A DNA stretch of 64,000 nucleotides from an uncultured beta proteobacterium. GTDB lineage: Bacteria; Pseudomonadota; Gammaproteobacteria; Burkholderiales; Rhodocyclaceae. The stretch is taken from NCBI GenBank assembly GCA_903886975.1, contig CAISOB010000024.1, positions 47,251 through 111,250 on the forward strand, given 5' to 3'. How positions within the stretch are numbered: position 1 is the stretch's first letter; the number at the start of each line of letters is the position of its first letter. The notes below the pieces were generated by a model. It had not been told where the DNA came from, ran no database searches, and worked only from the letters and a program-made list of their open reading frames with translations. Below are positions 16,860-25,631 of the stretch, piece by piece. The position numbers were made by a program, and so were the translations under genes.

Positions 16860-18449
16860 TTAGTTCCATGCCGCCATGGCGGAACGAGCCCGTTCCATAT
16901 CTTGATAGAGTTGCAAATAAACGCCGTACTTGGCGTCGTGGAAAGCCTTGGTCTGCGGCCGCGCCGCGGCGCTGCCGCCGGGGCGCACCATCTGCGCGGC
17001 GGCCGCGGGCAACGTGGCGAAGGCACCGCTCGCCACCGCACCGAGCAGCGCGGCACCGAGGGTGACGGCATCCTCTTCGCTGACGAGCTGGATTTCGCAG
17101 CCGGTGGCGTCGGCGTTTTCGCGCAGCCAGTAAGGATTCTTGGTACCGCCGCCGCACATCACGATGCGTTCGATCCGGTGGCCGGCGGCGTTCATCGATT
17201 CGATGATGTGGCGGGTGCCATAGGCGAGGGCCTGCAGCGTCGCGAGATAAAGCCGCGCCAGCGCGTCCTTTCCCTGTTCGAGCATCAGACCGACGACGAC
17301 GCCGCGTGCGGCCGGATTGGCGCGCGGCGAGCGGTTACCGTGGTGGTCGCCAAGGACGTGCAGATTCGCGGTCGGCCATTTTTCACGCGATTCGAGATCG
17401 GCGAGCCAGTCGTTAAGTACGGCATAGACGTTGCGTTTTTCGTTCTCCGCCTGCGCTTCGAGCGCGGGCCAGGCATCGCTCTGGCGCAAGGTCCAGTCGA
17501 GCAACGCGCCGGCCGCGCTCTGCCCGCCTTCGTTAAGCCAGTAGCCCGGCAGCATGGCGCCGAAATACGGCCCCCAGACGCCCGGCACCATCACCGCCTC
17601 GGGGCTGACGACCATGTGGCAGTTCGACGTGCCGACGATGATCGCGAGACTCCCTTGCGGCATCGTGCTTACGAGTGCCAGTCCGCCGGCATGCGCATCG
17701 ATGATGCCGCCGGCAATGACGACACCGGCCGGCAGACCCAGTTGTGCTGCGGCTGCGACGCTGAGTCGCCCCGCCGCGTCACCGAGCGGCAGCACGCGCG
17801 GCGGGACTTTGTCGAGGATGTCGGCCAGGCCGACGGCAGTGAGCAGCGTTTCGCTGAAGCGGTTTTCGTGTGCCAGGTAATTCCACTTGCAGGTCAGCGT
17901 GCACACACTCGCCACGTCGGCATCGCAGAGGCGCCAGACGAGATAATCGGCGAGGTCGAAAAAGCGCCAGGTCGCCGCGTAGCGCTCGGGGAATTGCTGC
18001 TTGAGCCACAGCACTTTCGGCAGCTCCATTTCAATGCTGACTTCGCCGCCGACATAGGCCAGCGCTTTGTCGTGTGTCGCATTGATCGCCTTCGTCTGCA
18101 CCGCGGCGCGATGATCCATCCACATGATGATGTCGTTTTCCGGTGCGCCGTCCTCGGCGACCGAAACCGGCTCGCCGCCGGCACCGACAGCGACCAGCGA
18201 ACAGGTCGCATCGACACCGATGGCGCCAATTCCCGCAGGGTCGATCGCCGCCTTGACGACAGCTTCTTTGACGACCGCACAAGTCTGCGCCCAGATATCG
18301 GCCGACGACTGTTCGACATAAAGCGGGCGCGGATGAAACTGGGCGATGGGGCGGACCGCAAACGCCAGGCGCTGCCCAGTGGCGTCAAAAATTCCGGCCC
18401 GTACGCTGGCCGATCCGACATCGATACCAACAAAGAAACCGCCGCTCAT
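16860..18449 (-). CDS. FGGY-family pentulose/carbohydrate kinase
   Basis: A 529-residue kinase with the two-domain actin-like FGGY fold. Motifs are the phosphate loop GIDVGSASVRAGIFD at the start, MWMDHRA, GGIIDAHAGGLAL, GTSNCHM and the C-terminal CGGGTKNPYWL. The GTSNCHM and NEGGQSAAGALLDW segments are close to the D-ribulokinase-like branch (YpCarbK/FGGY type), so a ketopentose such as D-ribulose is the likely substrate class. I chose the ATG at 18449 because GGGAG stands at proper distance; an upstream in-frame ATG at 18467 abuts the operator and lacks such a site. It is the first gene of the kinase-isomerase-lyase operon. Confidence 0.85.
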   Translation of the reverse strand: MSGGFFVGIDVGSASVRAGIFDATGQRLAFAVRPIAQFHPRPLYVEQSSADIWAQTCAVVKEAVVKAAIDPAGIGAIGVDATCSLVAVGAGGEPVSVAEDGAPENDIIMWMDHRAAVQTKAINATHDKALAYVGGEVSIEMELPKVLWLKQQFPERYAATWRFFDLADYLVWRLCDADVASVCTLTCKWNYLAHENRFSETLLTAVGLADILDKVPPRVLPLGDAAGRLSVAAAAQLGLPAGVVIAGGIIDAHAGGLALVSTMPQGSLAIIVGTSNCHMVVSPEAVMVPGVWGPYFGAMLPGYWLNEGGQSAAGALLDWTLRQSDAWPALEAQAENEKRNVYAVLNDWLADLESREKWPTANLHVLGDHHGNRSPRANPAARGVVVGLMLEQGKDALARLYLATLQALAYGTRHIIESMNAAGHRIERIVMCGGGTKNPYWLRENADATGCEIQLVSEEDAVTLGAALLGAVASGAFATLPAAAAQMVRPGGSAAARPQTKAFHDAKYGVYLQLYQDMERARSAMAAWN

Positions 18450-18467
18450 CTTTTCTCCCAAAGCCAT

Positions 18468-18485
18468 TGCTAACTCGAGTTAGCA
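18468..18485. promoter_or_regulatory. Perfect CG-centred operator palindrome, second copy
   Basis: TGCTAACTCGAGTTAGCA is the same 18-base inverted repeat found at 4424-4441. It covers the predicted start of transcription of the kinase operon, next to the -10 hexamer, which fits direct repression by a LacI-family protein. Confidence 0.8.
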
Positions 18486-18513
18486 CTATAACGAAAGGAA
18501 AAAACAATTACAA
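18485..18513 (-). promoter_or_regulatory. Predicted promoter of the kinase-isomerase-lyase operon
   Basis: On the minus strand TTGTAA (18508-18513), a 17-base spacer and TATAGT (18485-18490) match sigma70 hexamers at 4 and 5 of 6 positions. The predicted start near 18478 is inside the operator palindrome. Confidence 0.6.
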
Positions 18514-18559
18514 GGCTCTGCCCGGAAGCAGGCGATAGCGCCGTTGTCGCCGCGCAAAT

Positions 18560-18590
18560 GAAGAAGCCTCCGGCTTCCGGAGGCTTCTTC
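18560..18590 (-). terminator. Intrinsic terminator of the yhcH-like gene
   Basis: GAAGAAGCCTCCG (18560-18572) and CGGAGGCTTCTTC (18578-18590) form a 13-base perfect stem with a five-base loop. Read on the minus strand it is 49 bases after the yhcH-like stop and ends CTTCTTCATTT, so it should end that transcript before the kinase promoter. Confidence 0.75.
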
Positions 18591-18638
18591 TAAAATTACG
18601 AACTCTTGTCGTTCGGGAGTTCGCCGTCCGGCGCCAGT

Positions 18639-19115
18639 CTAGAGACCGAGCAGGCTTTCGTGGACCTTGACCACGACCTTGCGGATCATCGTCTTGTCCT
18701 TGATCGCCAGACAAGGGCGATGAAGTTCACGGGGCAGAAAGACCGCAAAGGAACCCGGAGCGAGGTCCATGAAGATTTCGTTGGCAGGCGTCGGGAAGAA
18801 AGCCAGGTCCTTCGCTTCCAGGCTGTCTTCGATCGGCGCCAGTTTGGGCTGGGTCATCGCAAACCCGTAGCGCTCGCTGGTACTGCACGGAATCTGGATG
18901 TCGGCGTACCGGTGGTGGGCTTCGGACCGGCTTTCGGCGAAGGTGCGCAGTTCCACGTCCTGGACCAGGTAGAAGAGCTTGTCGCCTTCGATCTCATAGC
19001 GGCCGGCGGCGATCTTGAACAGATCAACTTTCTGCAAGGCTTCGATGGCGCGAACGACGGCTCCCGGGAGTACTGCCCTCTGAGCGGCGACATCGGCGAT
19101 TTGAGCAAGAATCAT
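18639..19115 (-). CDS. YhcH/YjgK/YiaL (EbgC-like) family protein
   Basis: A 158-residue cupin-like protein of the DUF386 family. Relatives such as YhcH and EbgC occur with sialic-acid or sugar operons and may open or convert sugar anomers. Family marks are the EAHHRYADIQI segment and PRELHRP, which supply the metal-binding histidines, followed by KVVVKV at the C-terminus. A TAGGAG ribosome site precedes the start. It is transcribed toward the kinase operon but ends with its own terminator. Confidence 0.85.
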   Translation of the reverse strand: MILAQIADVAAQRAVLPGAVVRAIEALQKVDLFKIAAGRYEIEGDKLFYLVQDVELRTFAESRSEAHHRYADIQIPCSTSERYGFAMTQPKLAPIEDSLEAKDLAFFPTPANEIFMDLAPGSFAVFLPRELHRPCLAIKDKTMIRKVVVKVHESLLGL

Positions 19116-19227
19116 TTGAAACTCCTATTTATAAGAGATACCCAGGGCATGGGATCGAGTGGGAGCACCAATTATCCGCCAATCGAATCGGCTTTGCTTG
19201 CCGCGCTCGCCCGGCTCGGGGCGGTGC

Positions 19228-20131
19228 TCAAAGCGCGCTGCCGTCCCGCTGTGAAAACCACGCGCCGAGAAAGGCGGTCATCGCCTGAACCTTGGCCGAC
19301 AAATGCCGCCGCGTCGGATAGACGACACGGATCGGCAGCCGGCGAACACCGTGGTCGGGCAACAGGCGCAAGAGCACGCCGCGGTCGATCAGCGGTTGCA
19401 AGATGAAGCATGGCGCGTAGACGATGCCGCTGCCGGCCACCGCCATCTCGGCGAGCAGCATGCCGTTGTTGGCGTTGATCGGACCGCCGATACGTATGCT
19501 AACGGGATTGTCGTCGCGGCGGTCAAATTGCCACTGATTGCCGGTCGCCGAATAGGCGTAGGTGAAACAGGCGTGTCCGGCCAGATCCTCTGGGCGCTGC
19601 GGCGTTCCGGCGCGGGCAAGATAGGCCGGAGAAGCCGCCACCAGCAAGGCGGTTTCGCCAATGTGCCGGGCCACCAGATTGTCGCTGCCGACACGGCCGA
19701 CACGGATCGCCAGATCCACCCCTTCCTCGGCAAAATCGACGACGTTGTCGGAGAGAACGATGTCGAGCGTGATTTCCGGGTGGGCTTGCGAAAAGGCGGC
19801 GAAAGCCGGCGCCAGGCGCAAGGTGGCGAGCGCTATCGGCGCCGTCAGGCGCAGGCGTCCGCGCGCGCCGCGCTTTGCCTGAAACGCTGGCCTCGCTCTC
19901 TTCAAGATCGGTAAGCAGTTGGGTGCAGCGCTCGAAATAGGCAAAACCTTCATCGGTCGGACTCATGCGCCGCGTCGTGCGGTTGAGCAGGCGCACGTTG
20001 AGATGCGCTTCGAGTTGCGCGACGTGGCGCGACACAGCCGAGGTCGATAGACCCAGTCGTTCGGCAGCAGAAGCGAATCCGCCGGCTTCGATCACCGAGC
20101 AGAATACGCGCATCGCTTCAAATTTATCCAT
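19228..20131 (-). pseudogene. LysR-family regulator, frameshifted
   Basis: Two adjoining frames make up one LysR regulator. The first (start 20129-20131) has the full helix-turn-helix (AERLGLSTSAVSRHVAQLEAH), and the second holds the effector domain from about GRLRLTAP to the stop at 19228. They join in the AAA run at 19882-19884 (plus strand): dropping one base there gives a continuous reading through LEESEASVQAKRGARG. An indel in a short homopolymer can be a true mutation or a sequencing error. The gene is divergent from doxX-gstA-ygiD, a frequent arrangement in which such regulators control the neighbouring operon. Confidence 0.8.
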
Positions 20132-20248
20132 CAGATTATCCCATATTGTGCAACACAGATTCAATTATAGGAGGATTTATGCTCTATGTCGGGATGATTA
20201 AAGTGCACTCCAGCGTCAGGCGGCGTCCCGACGTGCAACCAAAAATCA

Positions 20249-20677
20249 ATGGAGAAGCTCACGAACACCCATTCCCGCATCAACCCCGCCGACTACGGGA
20301 TCACCCTGTTGCGCATCGCGCTAGCAACGATGTTCCTCGCGCACGGCCTGCTAAAGGTCCTGGTGTTTACGCTGCCGGGAACGGCCGGGTTCTTTGAATC
20401 GGTCGGTTTTCCAGGGTTTCTCGCCGACATCGTCGCCCCGGCCGAAACCATCGCCGGTATCGCGCTGCTGATCGGTCTTCGCACCCGCTTCGTGGCGATC
20501 GCCATGATTCCGCTGCTGCTCGGCGCAACGGTGGTACACGCAGGCAACGGCTGGGTTTTCGGCGGCGCCAACGGCGGTTGGGAATATCAGGCTTATCTGG
20601 TCATCGCCGCGCTGGCCCAGAGTCTGCTCGGCAGCGGAGTCCTATCGCCCGACAAAAAGCGCGTCGAAGCGGTCTGA
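20249..20677 (+). CDS. DoxX family membrane protein
   Basis: A 142-residue protein with four predicted helices. The segments LRIALATMFLAHGLLK and AETIAGIALLIGLRTRF are typical of the DoxX family, whose members are small redox-linked or stress-linked membrane proteins without an agreed function. No good ribosome site stands before 20249. A very strong AGGAGG at 20169-20174 instead points to an ATG at 20179 in another frame, so the true start deserves care. It is followed by gstA and ygiD on the same strand. Confidence 0.82.
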   Translation: MEKLTNTHSRINPADYGITLLRIALATMFLAHGLLKVLVFTLPGTAGFFESVGFPGFLADIVAPAETIAGIALLIGLRTRFVAIAMIPLLLGATVVHAGNGWVFGGANGGWEYQAYLVIAALAQSLLGSGVLSPDKKRVEAV

Positions 20678-20734
20678 TCGCCAAACAGTTCTTAACCCGG
20701 GGCGTCGTCCCCGATCACCACAAGGAGTACGACC

Positions 20735-21343
20735 ATGAAACTTTACTACTCGCCTGGCGCTTGTTCGTTTTCACCGCATCTCGCCCTGCGTGAGGCCGGT
20801 CTCGATTTCGAGCTCGTGCGTGTCGACCTTAGTACCCACAAGCTCGCCGACGGCAGCGACTTTTCGCGCATTAACGCGAAGGGCTATGTTCCGGTTCTCG
20901 AACTTGACAACGGCGCGCGCCTCACCGAAGGCCCGGCGATCGTCCAGTACATCGCCGATCAAAAGCCGGAATCCGGGCTCGCCCCGAAAGCCGGCAGCTT
21001 CGAGCGTTACCAGTTGCAGGAATGGCTGGGCTTTATCAATTCCGAACTGCACAAAGGTTTCGGCGCGCTGTTCAACCCGAAGACACCGGAAGACTACAAA
21101 GCCACCGCGCGGCAGAATCTGGCCAATCGCTTGAGCTATGTCGCCGGCCACCTGGCGAAGAACGACTACCTACTGGGCAAGCAATTCACCGTTGCCGACG
21201 GCTATCTGTTCACGGTGCTCAACTGGGGGCAATGGACTGGCGTCGACATCAAGCAGTGGCCCGCGCTCGCGGCATTCCAGGAGCGCGTTGCCGCTCGACC
21301 CAGCGTGCGCGCCGCGCAAGCCGCTGAAGCGGCGAAAGCTTGA
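20735..21343 (+). CDS. gstA: Glutathione S-transferase GstA
   Basis: A 202-residue beta-class glutathione S-transferase that closely follows E. coli GstA. The N-terminal thioredoxin-like domain starts MKLYYSPGACSFSPH, including the catalytic cysteine of the beta class (Cys10), and TEGPAIVQYIAD is the glutathione-binding turn. The C-terminal helical domain has ELHKGFGALF and FTVADGYLFTVL. An AAGGAG site is present before the ATG. It conjugates glutathione to electrophiles in the cytoplasm. Confidence 0.92.
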   Translation: MKLYYSPGACSFSPHLALREAGLDFELVRVDLSTHKLADGSDFSRINAKGYVPVLELDNGARLTEGPAIVQYIADQKPESGLAPKAGSFERYQLQEWLGFINSELHKGFGALFNPKTPEDYKATARQNLANRLSYVAGHLAKNDYLLGKQFTVADGYLFTVLNWGQWTGVDIKQWPALAAFQERVAARPSVRAAQAAEAAKA

Positions 21344-21382
21344 CCTTCTTCACCCACGCGGCCGGCGGCGACGCGGCCGGCC

Positions 21383-22189
21383 ATGAACAGGCGGACCGCC
21401 ATGCCAGCACGACAACCGATTCTCTTTCTTTCACACGGATCGCCGATGACCGCGCTCGGTGGCGACGAACTGTCCCAGACCTGGGCAACGCTCGCCGGCC
21501 GTCTGAGCCGGCCGGCGGCGATTCTCATGGTATCGGCACACTGGGGGACGCGGCTGCCGGTCCTGACCGGCGGCGCCCGCCCCGAGACGCTGCATGACTT
21601 CGGCGGATTTCCCGCCGAACTCTATCACCTGCGTTATCCGGCGCCGGGCGACCCGGCGCTTGCCCAACGCCTCAAACAGCAACTGACAGACGCCGGTATC
21701 GCCACTGGCATCGACGCCAGTCGCGGGCTTGACCACGGCGCTTGGGTGCCTCTGCGCACCCTGTTCCCGACAGCTGAAATTCCGGTGCTGCAGCTATCGG
21801 TGCAGCCGGACCACTGCGCGCGGCACCACTACGCGCTTGGCGCGGCGCTCGCCGCGTTGAGCGGCAAAAACATTCTGATCATCGCTTCCGGCCATATGAC
21901 GCACAACCTGATGGAATACATGCGCCCGGGGGGCAAGCGTCCACCGCCCGATTCACTGGCCTTCCGCAACTGGGCGCACGCGCAGCTCATGCACGGCGAC
22001 GGCGAACCGCTGCTCGACTGGCTGCGCGCCGGGCCCGGGGCGAAGTCCGCGCACCCGACGCCGGAGCACTTCCTGCCGCTCTTCGTGGCCCTCGGCGCCG
22101 CCGGGGCGGCGCACCGAACGCAGTGGCTGGGGGGCGGCTGGGTCAGCGATGCGCTGGCCGCCGACAACTACCTGTTCGAGCAGGCCTGA
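21383..22189 (+). CDS. ygiD: Extradiol ring-cleavage dioxygenase (LigB/YgiD type)
   Basis: A 268-residue protein of the class III extradiol (DODA-type) dioxygenases. It has the early metal histidine in FLSHGSPM, SAHWGTR, DHGAWVPLRTLFP, and ASGHMTHNL, in the order seen in YgiD. Such enzymes open catecholic rings; the bacterial YgiD acts on DOPA. Similarity begins at the second ATG (21401, MPARQPILFLSHGSP), which may be the true start. It ends the doxX-gstA-ygiD operon and is convergent with the MFS gene, 6 bases apart. Confidence 0.88.
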   Translation: MNRRTAMPARQPILFLSHGSPMTALGGDELSQTWATLAGRLSRPAAILMVSAHWGTRLPVLTGGARPETLHDFGGFPAELYHLRYPAPGDPALAQRLKQQLTDAGIATGIDASRGLDHGAWVPLRTLFPTAEIPVLQLSVQPDHCARHHYALGAALAALSGKNILIIASGHMTHNLMEYMRPGGKRPPPDSLAFRNWAHAQLMHGDGEPLLDWLRAGPGAKSAHPTPEHFLPLFVALGAAGAAHRTQWLGGGWVSDALAADNYLFEQA

Positions 22190-22195
22190 CGGCGG

Positions 22196-23650
22196 CTAGT
22201 CCGCAGCGGCGCGAACGGACTCGATAGTCGCGGCAGAACCCCTGCTGACGTTATCGCCGTCGCTTGCGCGCAAGGTCCAGAACGACAATGACGATATCAT
22301 CGTCACGGCACCGAGCGTCAGAAATGCGTGGTGCAGCGCGCTGGTCACGGCGAGTCGATCCGACTGCGGCAGATCGCCTAGAAACCAGGCCGTCACCAGC
22401 GATCCGCAAGCCAGACCGAAGCTCATCGAAAGTTGCTGCAAGGAACTCGCGATGGTACTCGCCATGCTCGAATCGCTATTGCGGATGTCGGCATAGGCCA
22501 TGGTATTCATGCTCGAGAATTGCAGCGAATTAAAGAAGCCCTGCGCCAGACCGAACAGGACAATCAACGCGATTGGCGTTGCTGGCACGACGGTGGCGAA
22601 CAGGCTGATCGTCACGCCGATCATCAGGGTGTTGACGGTCAACACCTTGCGAAAACCAAAGCGCCGCAGGATGGGCGCCGACATCAGCTTCATTCCCATC
22701 GCCGCGGCGGTCGCCGGCATCATCAGCAGCCCTGACTGCCAGGCCGGTAGTCCAAGACCAAGCTGGTAGAGCAGCGGCAGGAGAAAAGGCATGCCGCCAA
22801 CCCCCAGGCGGGTGATGAAGCCGCCGGCGACGGCGACACGAAAGGTGCGCAGGCGAAACAGGCGCAGGCGCAGCAGCGGGTAACGGATCTTGCGCGCATG
22901 CCAGACATAGGCCGCAAGCAGGGCCAGCGATAACGCCAGCAACAGTGCTCCCGAAGTCACGTCGATATGGTGTTCGCCGAAAATTTCGAGCAGCCAGGAA
23001 AGCAGCGCCGTACCGGCTCCGAACAGCACCAGGCCGACGACGTCGAGCGGCCGCCGGCCATCGCCGCGGTAGTCGGGCATATGGCGATGGATCAGAACCT
23101 GTGCCGCGAGGCCGACGGGAACATTGATGAAGAAGATCACCCGCCACGGAAGCCAATGCACGATCAGGCCGCCTATCGTCGGCCCGAGCAGCGGCCCGAT
23201 CAGCGCCGGGATGATCACGAAATTCATCGCCATCAGCAACTCTTCCTTGGGAAAGGTGCGGATGATCGAGAGTCGTCCAACCGGCATCATCATCGCCGCG
23301 CCGATACCCTGAAAGATGCGCGCCGCGACGAGCATCGGCACGCTCACCGAGAGGCCGCAGAGGATGGACGAAATCGTAAAGATCGCCACCGCGCTGCTGA
23401 AGACGCGCCGCGTGCCGAAGCGGTCGGCCATCCAGCCGCTGATCGGAATGCATACGGCGAGGCTGACGATATAGCTGGTGACCACGGCCTTCAGGCTGAG
23501 CGGCGTCACCCGCAGGCTTGCCGCCATCGCCGGCACCGCAGTGTTGATGATCGTCGAGTCCAGCTGTTCCATGAACAAAGCCGTCGCGACGACCCACGGA
23601 AGATAGCGCTTTACCGCCGCGCTGCCGGCCGTCACAGATGTCGAAGGCAT
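22196..23650 (-). CDS. MFS multidrug exporter, DHA2 (EmrB/QacA) family
   Basis: A 484-residue transporter with about 14 hydrophobic segments. The motif LDSTIINTAVPAM in helix 1 is the DHA2 signature, GWMADRFGTRRVF is the loop 2-3 motif A of the superfamily, and GPLLGPTIGGLIV is motif C of antiporters. It probably exports drugs or other hydrophobic compounds by proton antiport. No paired membrane-fusion gene is next to it. Confidence 0.9.
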   Translation of the reverse strand: MPSTSVTAGSAAVKRYLPWVVATALFMEQLDSTIINTAVPAMAASLRVTPLSLKAVVTSYIVSLAVCIPISGWMADRFGTRRVFSSAVAIFTISSILCGLSVSVPMLVAARIFQGIGAAMMMPVGRLSIIRTFPKEELLMAMNFVIIPALIGPLLGPTIGGLIVHWLPWRVIFFINVPVGLAAQVLIHRHMPDYRGDGRRPLDVVGLVLFGAGTALLSWLLEIFGEHHIDVTSGALLLALSLALLAAYVWHARKIRYPLLRLRLFRLRTFRVAVAGGFITRLGVGGMPFLLPLLYQLGLGLPAWQSGLLMMPATAAAMGMKLMSAPILRRFGFRKVLTVNTLMIGVTISLFATVVPATPIALIVLFGLAQGFFNSLQFSSMNTMAYADIRNSDSSMASTIASSLQQLSMSFGLACGSLVTAWFLGDLPQSDRLAVTSALHHAFLTLGAVTMISSLSFWTLRASDGDNVSRGSAATIESVRAAAD

Positions 23651-23737
23651 AGCGATTGGACTTCCAGAGCGGCGCTCAAGGGAGCGTCAACAGATTGGGC
23701 GACATGCCCTGACAGACAGATGCCGCGCGGCTTTGTT

Positions 23738-24322
23738 TCATTGCCCCGCGAGCAATCGCTTGAGGTCGCCGGCAATGGCCTCGACCGGCGCGTCGTCCCT
23801 GATGTAAAGCCGGATTCTTCCGGCCGGATCGAAGGCGTAGGTGCCTGCCGAGTGGTCTATGGTGTAGCCCATCCCCGCGCTGCTCTTGCTGCGCGCAAAG
23901 TAAATTTTGAATTCCCGCGCCGCCGCCTCGGTCGCGGCGAGGTCCCCGTAAAGACCAATGAACCTGGGATCGAACCAGCTCACGTAGGCGGCAAGCTTGT
24001 CCGGTGTGTCGCGTTCCGGATCGAGCGTGACGAAGAGCACCTGCACCCGGTCGGCATCGGCCCCCAAGGCCTTCATCACGGCGGCATAACGCGCGAGCGT
24101 TGCCGGGCAAACGTCGGGACAGGCAGTGTAGCCGAAAAATAGCAGCACGGCGCGGCCGCGGAAATCGTCAAGCGTGGTCGGTTTGCCGTGCTGATCCTTG
24201 AGCCCGACCAGCGCGTGCCCGAAGTCCGCGCCGCTGATGTCGGTCGTGCGCCACGGCATCGGCGCGCGCGCGCCGCAGGCGGCCAGAAACATCAGCAGAA
24301 CGAGAATTAGAACGCGCCGCAT
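23738..24322 (-). CDS. SCO1/SenC family copper chaperone lipoprotein
   Basis: A 194-residue protein that helps deliver copper to the CuA site of cytochrome c oxidase subunit II. It begins with a lipoprotein signal (LMFLAACG) and has the copper-binding CPDVC motif within GYTACPDVCPATL, FVTLDPERDTP, and the later histidine in YTIDHSAGTYAFD. It is divergent from the subunit II gene, fitting its assembly role. A GGGAAGG ribosome site precedes the start. Confidence 0.9.
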   Translation of the reverse strand: MRRVLILVLLMFLAACGARAPMPWRTTDISGADFGHALVGLKDQHGKPTTLDDFRGRAVLLFFGYTACPDVCPATLARYAAVMKALGADADRVQVLFVTLDPERDTPDKLAAYVSWFDPRFIGLYGDLAATEAAAREFKIYFARSKSSAGMGYTIDHSAGTYAFDPAGRIRLYIRDDAPVEAIAGDLKRLLAGQ

Positions 24323-24494
24323 GCCTTCCCTTTAAGCAAAAACAACAAACGCCAATGAACTTTTTTTGCCGATACGGTCAGAGGGTTAGCCCTAAGGCAA
24401 TCCGATCCGGGTGGGAGGAAAGACCTTGAGAATAGCAAATTATACCGACCAGTGCGCCGGCCAGCCTCTTTGCGTCCGGCGCCTGCTGTTTTGC

Positions 24495-25631
24495 ATGCCA
24501 AATGCATTGGTCTTTACGTCGGCCTTTTTGCTGGCCTTGGCGCTTGCACTGATCGCCGCGCCGGCGCGCGCCGATTACGCGCTCAATTTTCCGACCCCGG
24601 CCTCCGGCCTGGCACAGGACATCTACGACCTGCATATCCTGATTCTGTGGATCTGCTTCGCAATCTTTGTCATCGTTTTCGTCCCGATGTTCGTCGCCCT
24701 GGTATGCCATCGCAAGTCACTCGGGCATGTGGCGGCGAAATTCCATGACAACCTCAAAGTCGAAATTATCTGGACCATCATTCCCACGCTGATTCTGGTC
24801 GGCATGGCATGGCCGGCGACGAATCTCGTGATGTCGATGAAGGATACCAGCAAGGAGGACCTGACGATCAAGGTCACGGGCCGCCAGTGGAAATGGGACT
24901 ACGAGTATCTCGGCGACGACATCCGCTTCACCAGCAATACCACAACGCCCCCTGAGCAGATCGACGGCGCGCAGGCCAAGGGGGAGAACTATCTGCTCGA
25001 AGTCGACCACCCGCTGGTCGTCCCGGCCGGCAAGAAAGTTCGTCTGGTGCTGACCACCAGCGATGTGATCCATTCCTGGTGGGTTCCGGCTTTCGGCGTC
25101 AAGCAGGACGCCATCCCGGGTTTCATCCGCGACGCCTGGTTCATGGTCGACAAACCGGGAATTTACCGCGGCCAGTGCGCCGAATTGTGCGGCATCGGCC
25201 ACGGCTTCATGCCGGTTGTCGTCGAGGTGGTCACCCCGGAACAATTCGCGAGTTGGAAGGACGAGCAGAAAAAACTTCTTGCCGCCGCGGCCGTCGACTA
25301 CAGCAAGACCTATACGATGGACGAACTCAAGACCATGGGCGCAAAAGTCTACACGGCCAATTGCATGGCCTGCCACCAGCCCAACGGCGCCGGCATTCCC
25401 AACGCCTTCCCGGCCCTCAACGGATCGAAGCTGGTCAGAGGCGAAAAATCGGCGCATATCGAACGCGTCTTTAACGGCAAGCCCGGAACGGCGATGGCCG
25501 CTTTCGGCAAGCAGTTGTCCGATCTCGATATCGCCGCGGTGATCACCTACGAGCGCAACACCTGGAGTAATGCCATGGGTGATGTTGTCCAACCGACGGA
25601 AATCGCCGCGCTGCACAAGAGGAGCCAATAA
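24495..25631 (+). CDS. ctaC: Cytochrome c oxidase subunit II fused to cytochrome c
   Basis: Counting from 24495 the protein has 378 residues. It has a signal peptide (to about PARADY), two transmembrane helices, a CuA domain with VIHSWWVPAFG and CAELCGIGHGFM (the two cysteines, histidines and methionine of CuA), and a C-terminal cytochrome c domain with CMACH. This caa3-like layout lets the subunit carry electrons directly. The start is uncertain: no ribosome site precedes 24495, while GGAGG at 24414-24418 precedes an in-frame TTG at 24426 that would add 23 residues. The ctaD ATG follows the stop directly. Confidence 0.92.
   Translation: MPNALVFTSAFLLALALALIAAPARADYALNFPTPASGLAQDIYDLHILILWICFAIFVIVFVPMFVALVCHRKSLGHVAAKFHDNLKVEIIWTIIPTLILVGMAWPATNLVMSMKDTSKEDLTIKVTGRQWKWDYEYLGDDIRFTSNTTTPPEQIDGAQAKGENYLLEVDHPLVVPAGKKVRLVLTTSDVIHSWWVPAFGVKQDAIPGFIRDAWFMVDKPGIYRGQCAELCGIGHGFMPVVVEVVTPEQFASWKDEQKKLLAAAAVDYSKTYTMDELKTMGAKVYTANCMACHQPNGAGIPNAFPALNGSKLVRGEKSAHIERVFNGKPGTAMAAFGKQLSDLDIAAVITYERNTWSNAMGDVVQPTEIAALHKRSQ

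Noticed and set aside
16680..18473. A 597-codon open frame on the plus strand
   Set aside because: It is antisense to the FGGY kinase, which has all family motifs.
19228..20164. Two separate LysR-like genes
   Set aside because: One frame has only the DNA-binding part, the other only the effector part, and they join at a short A run; one broken gene explains both.
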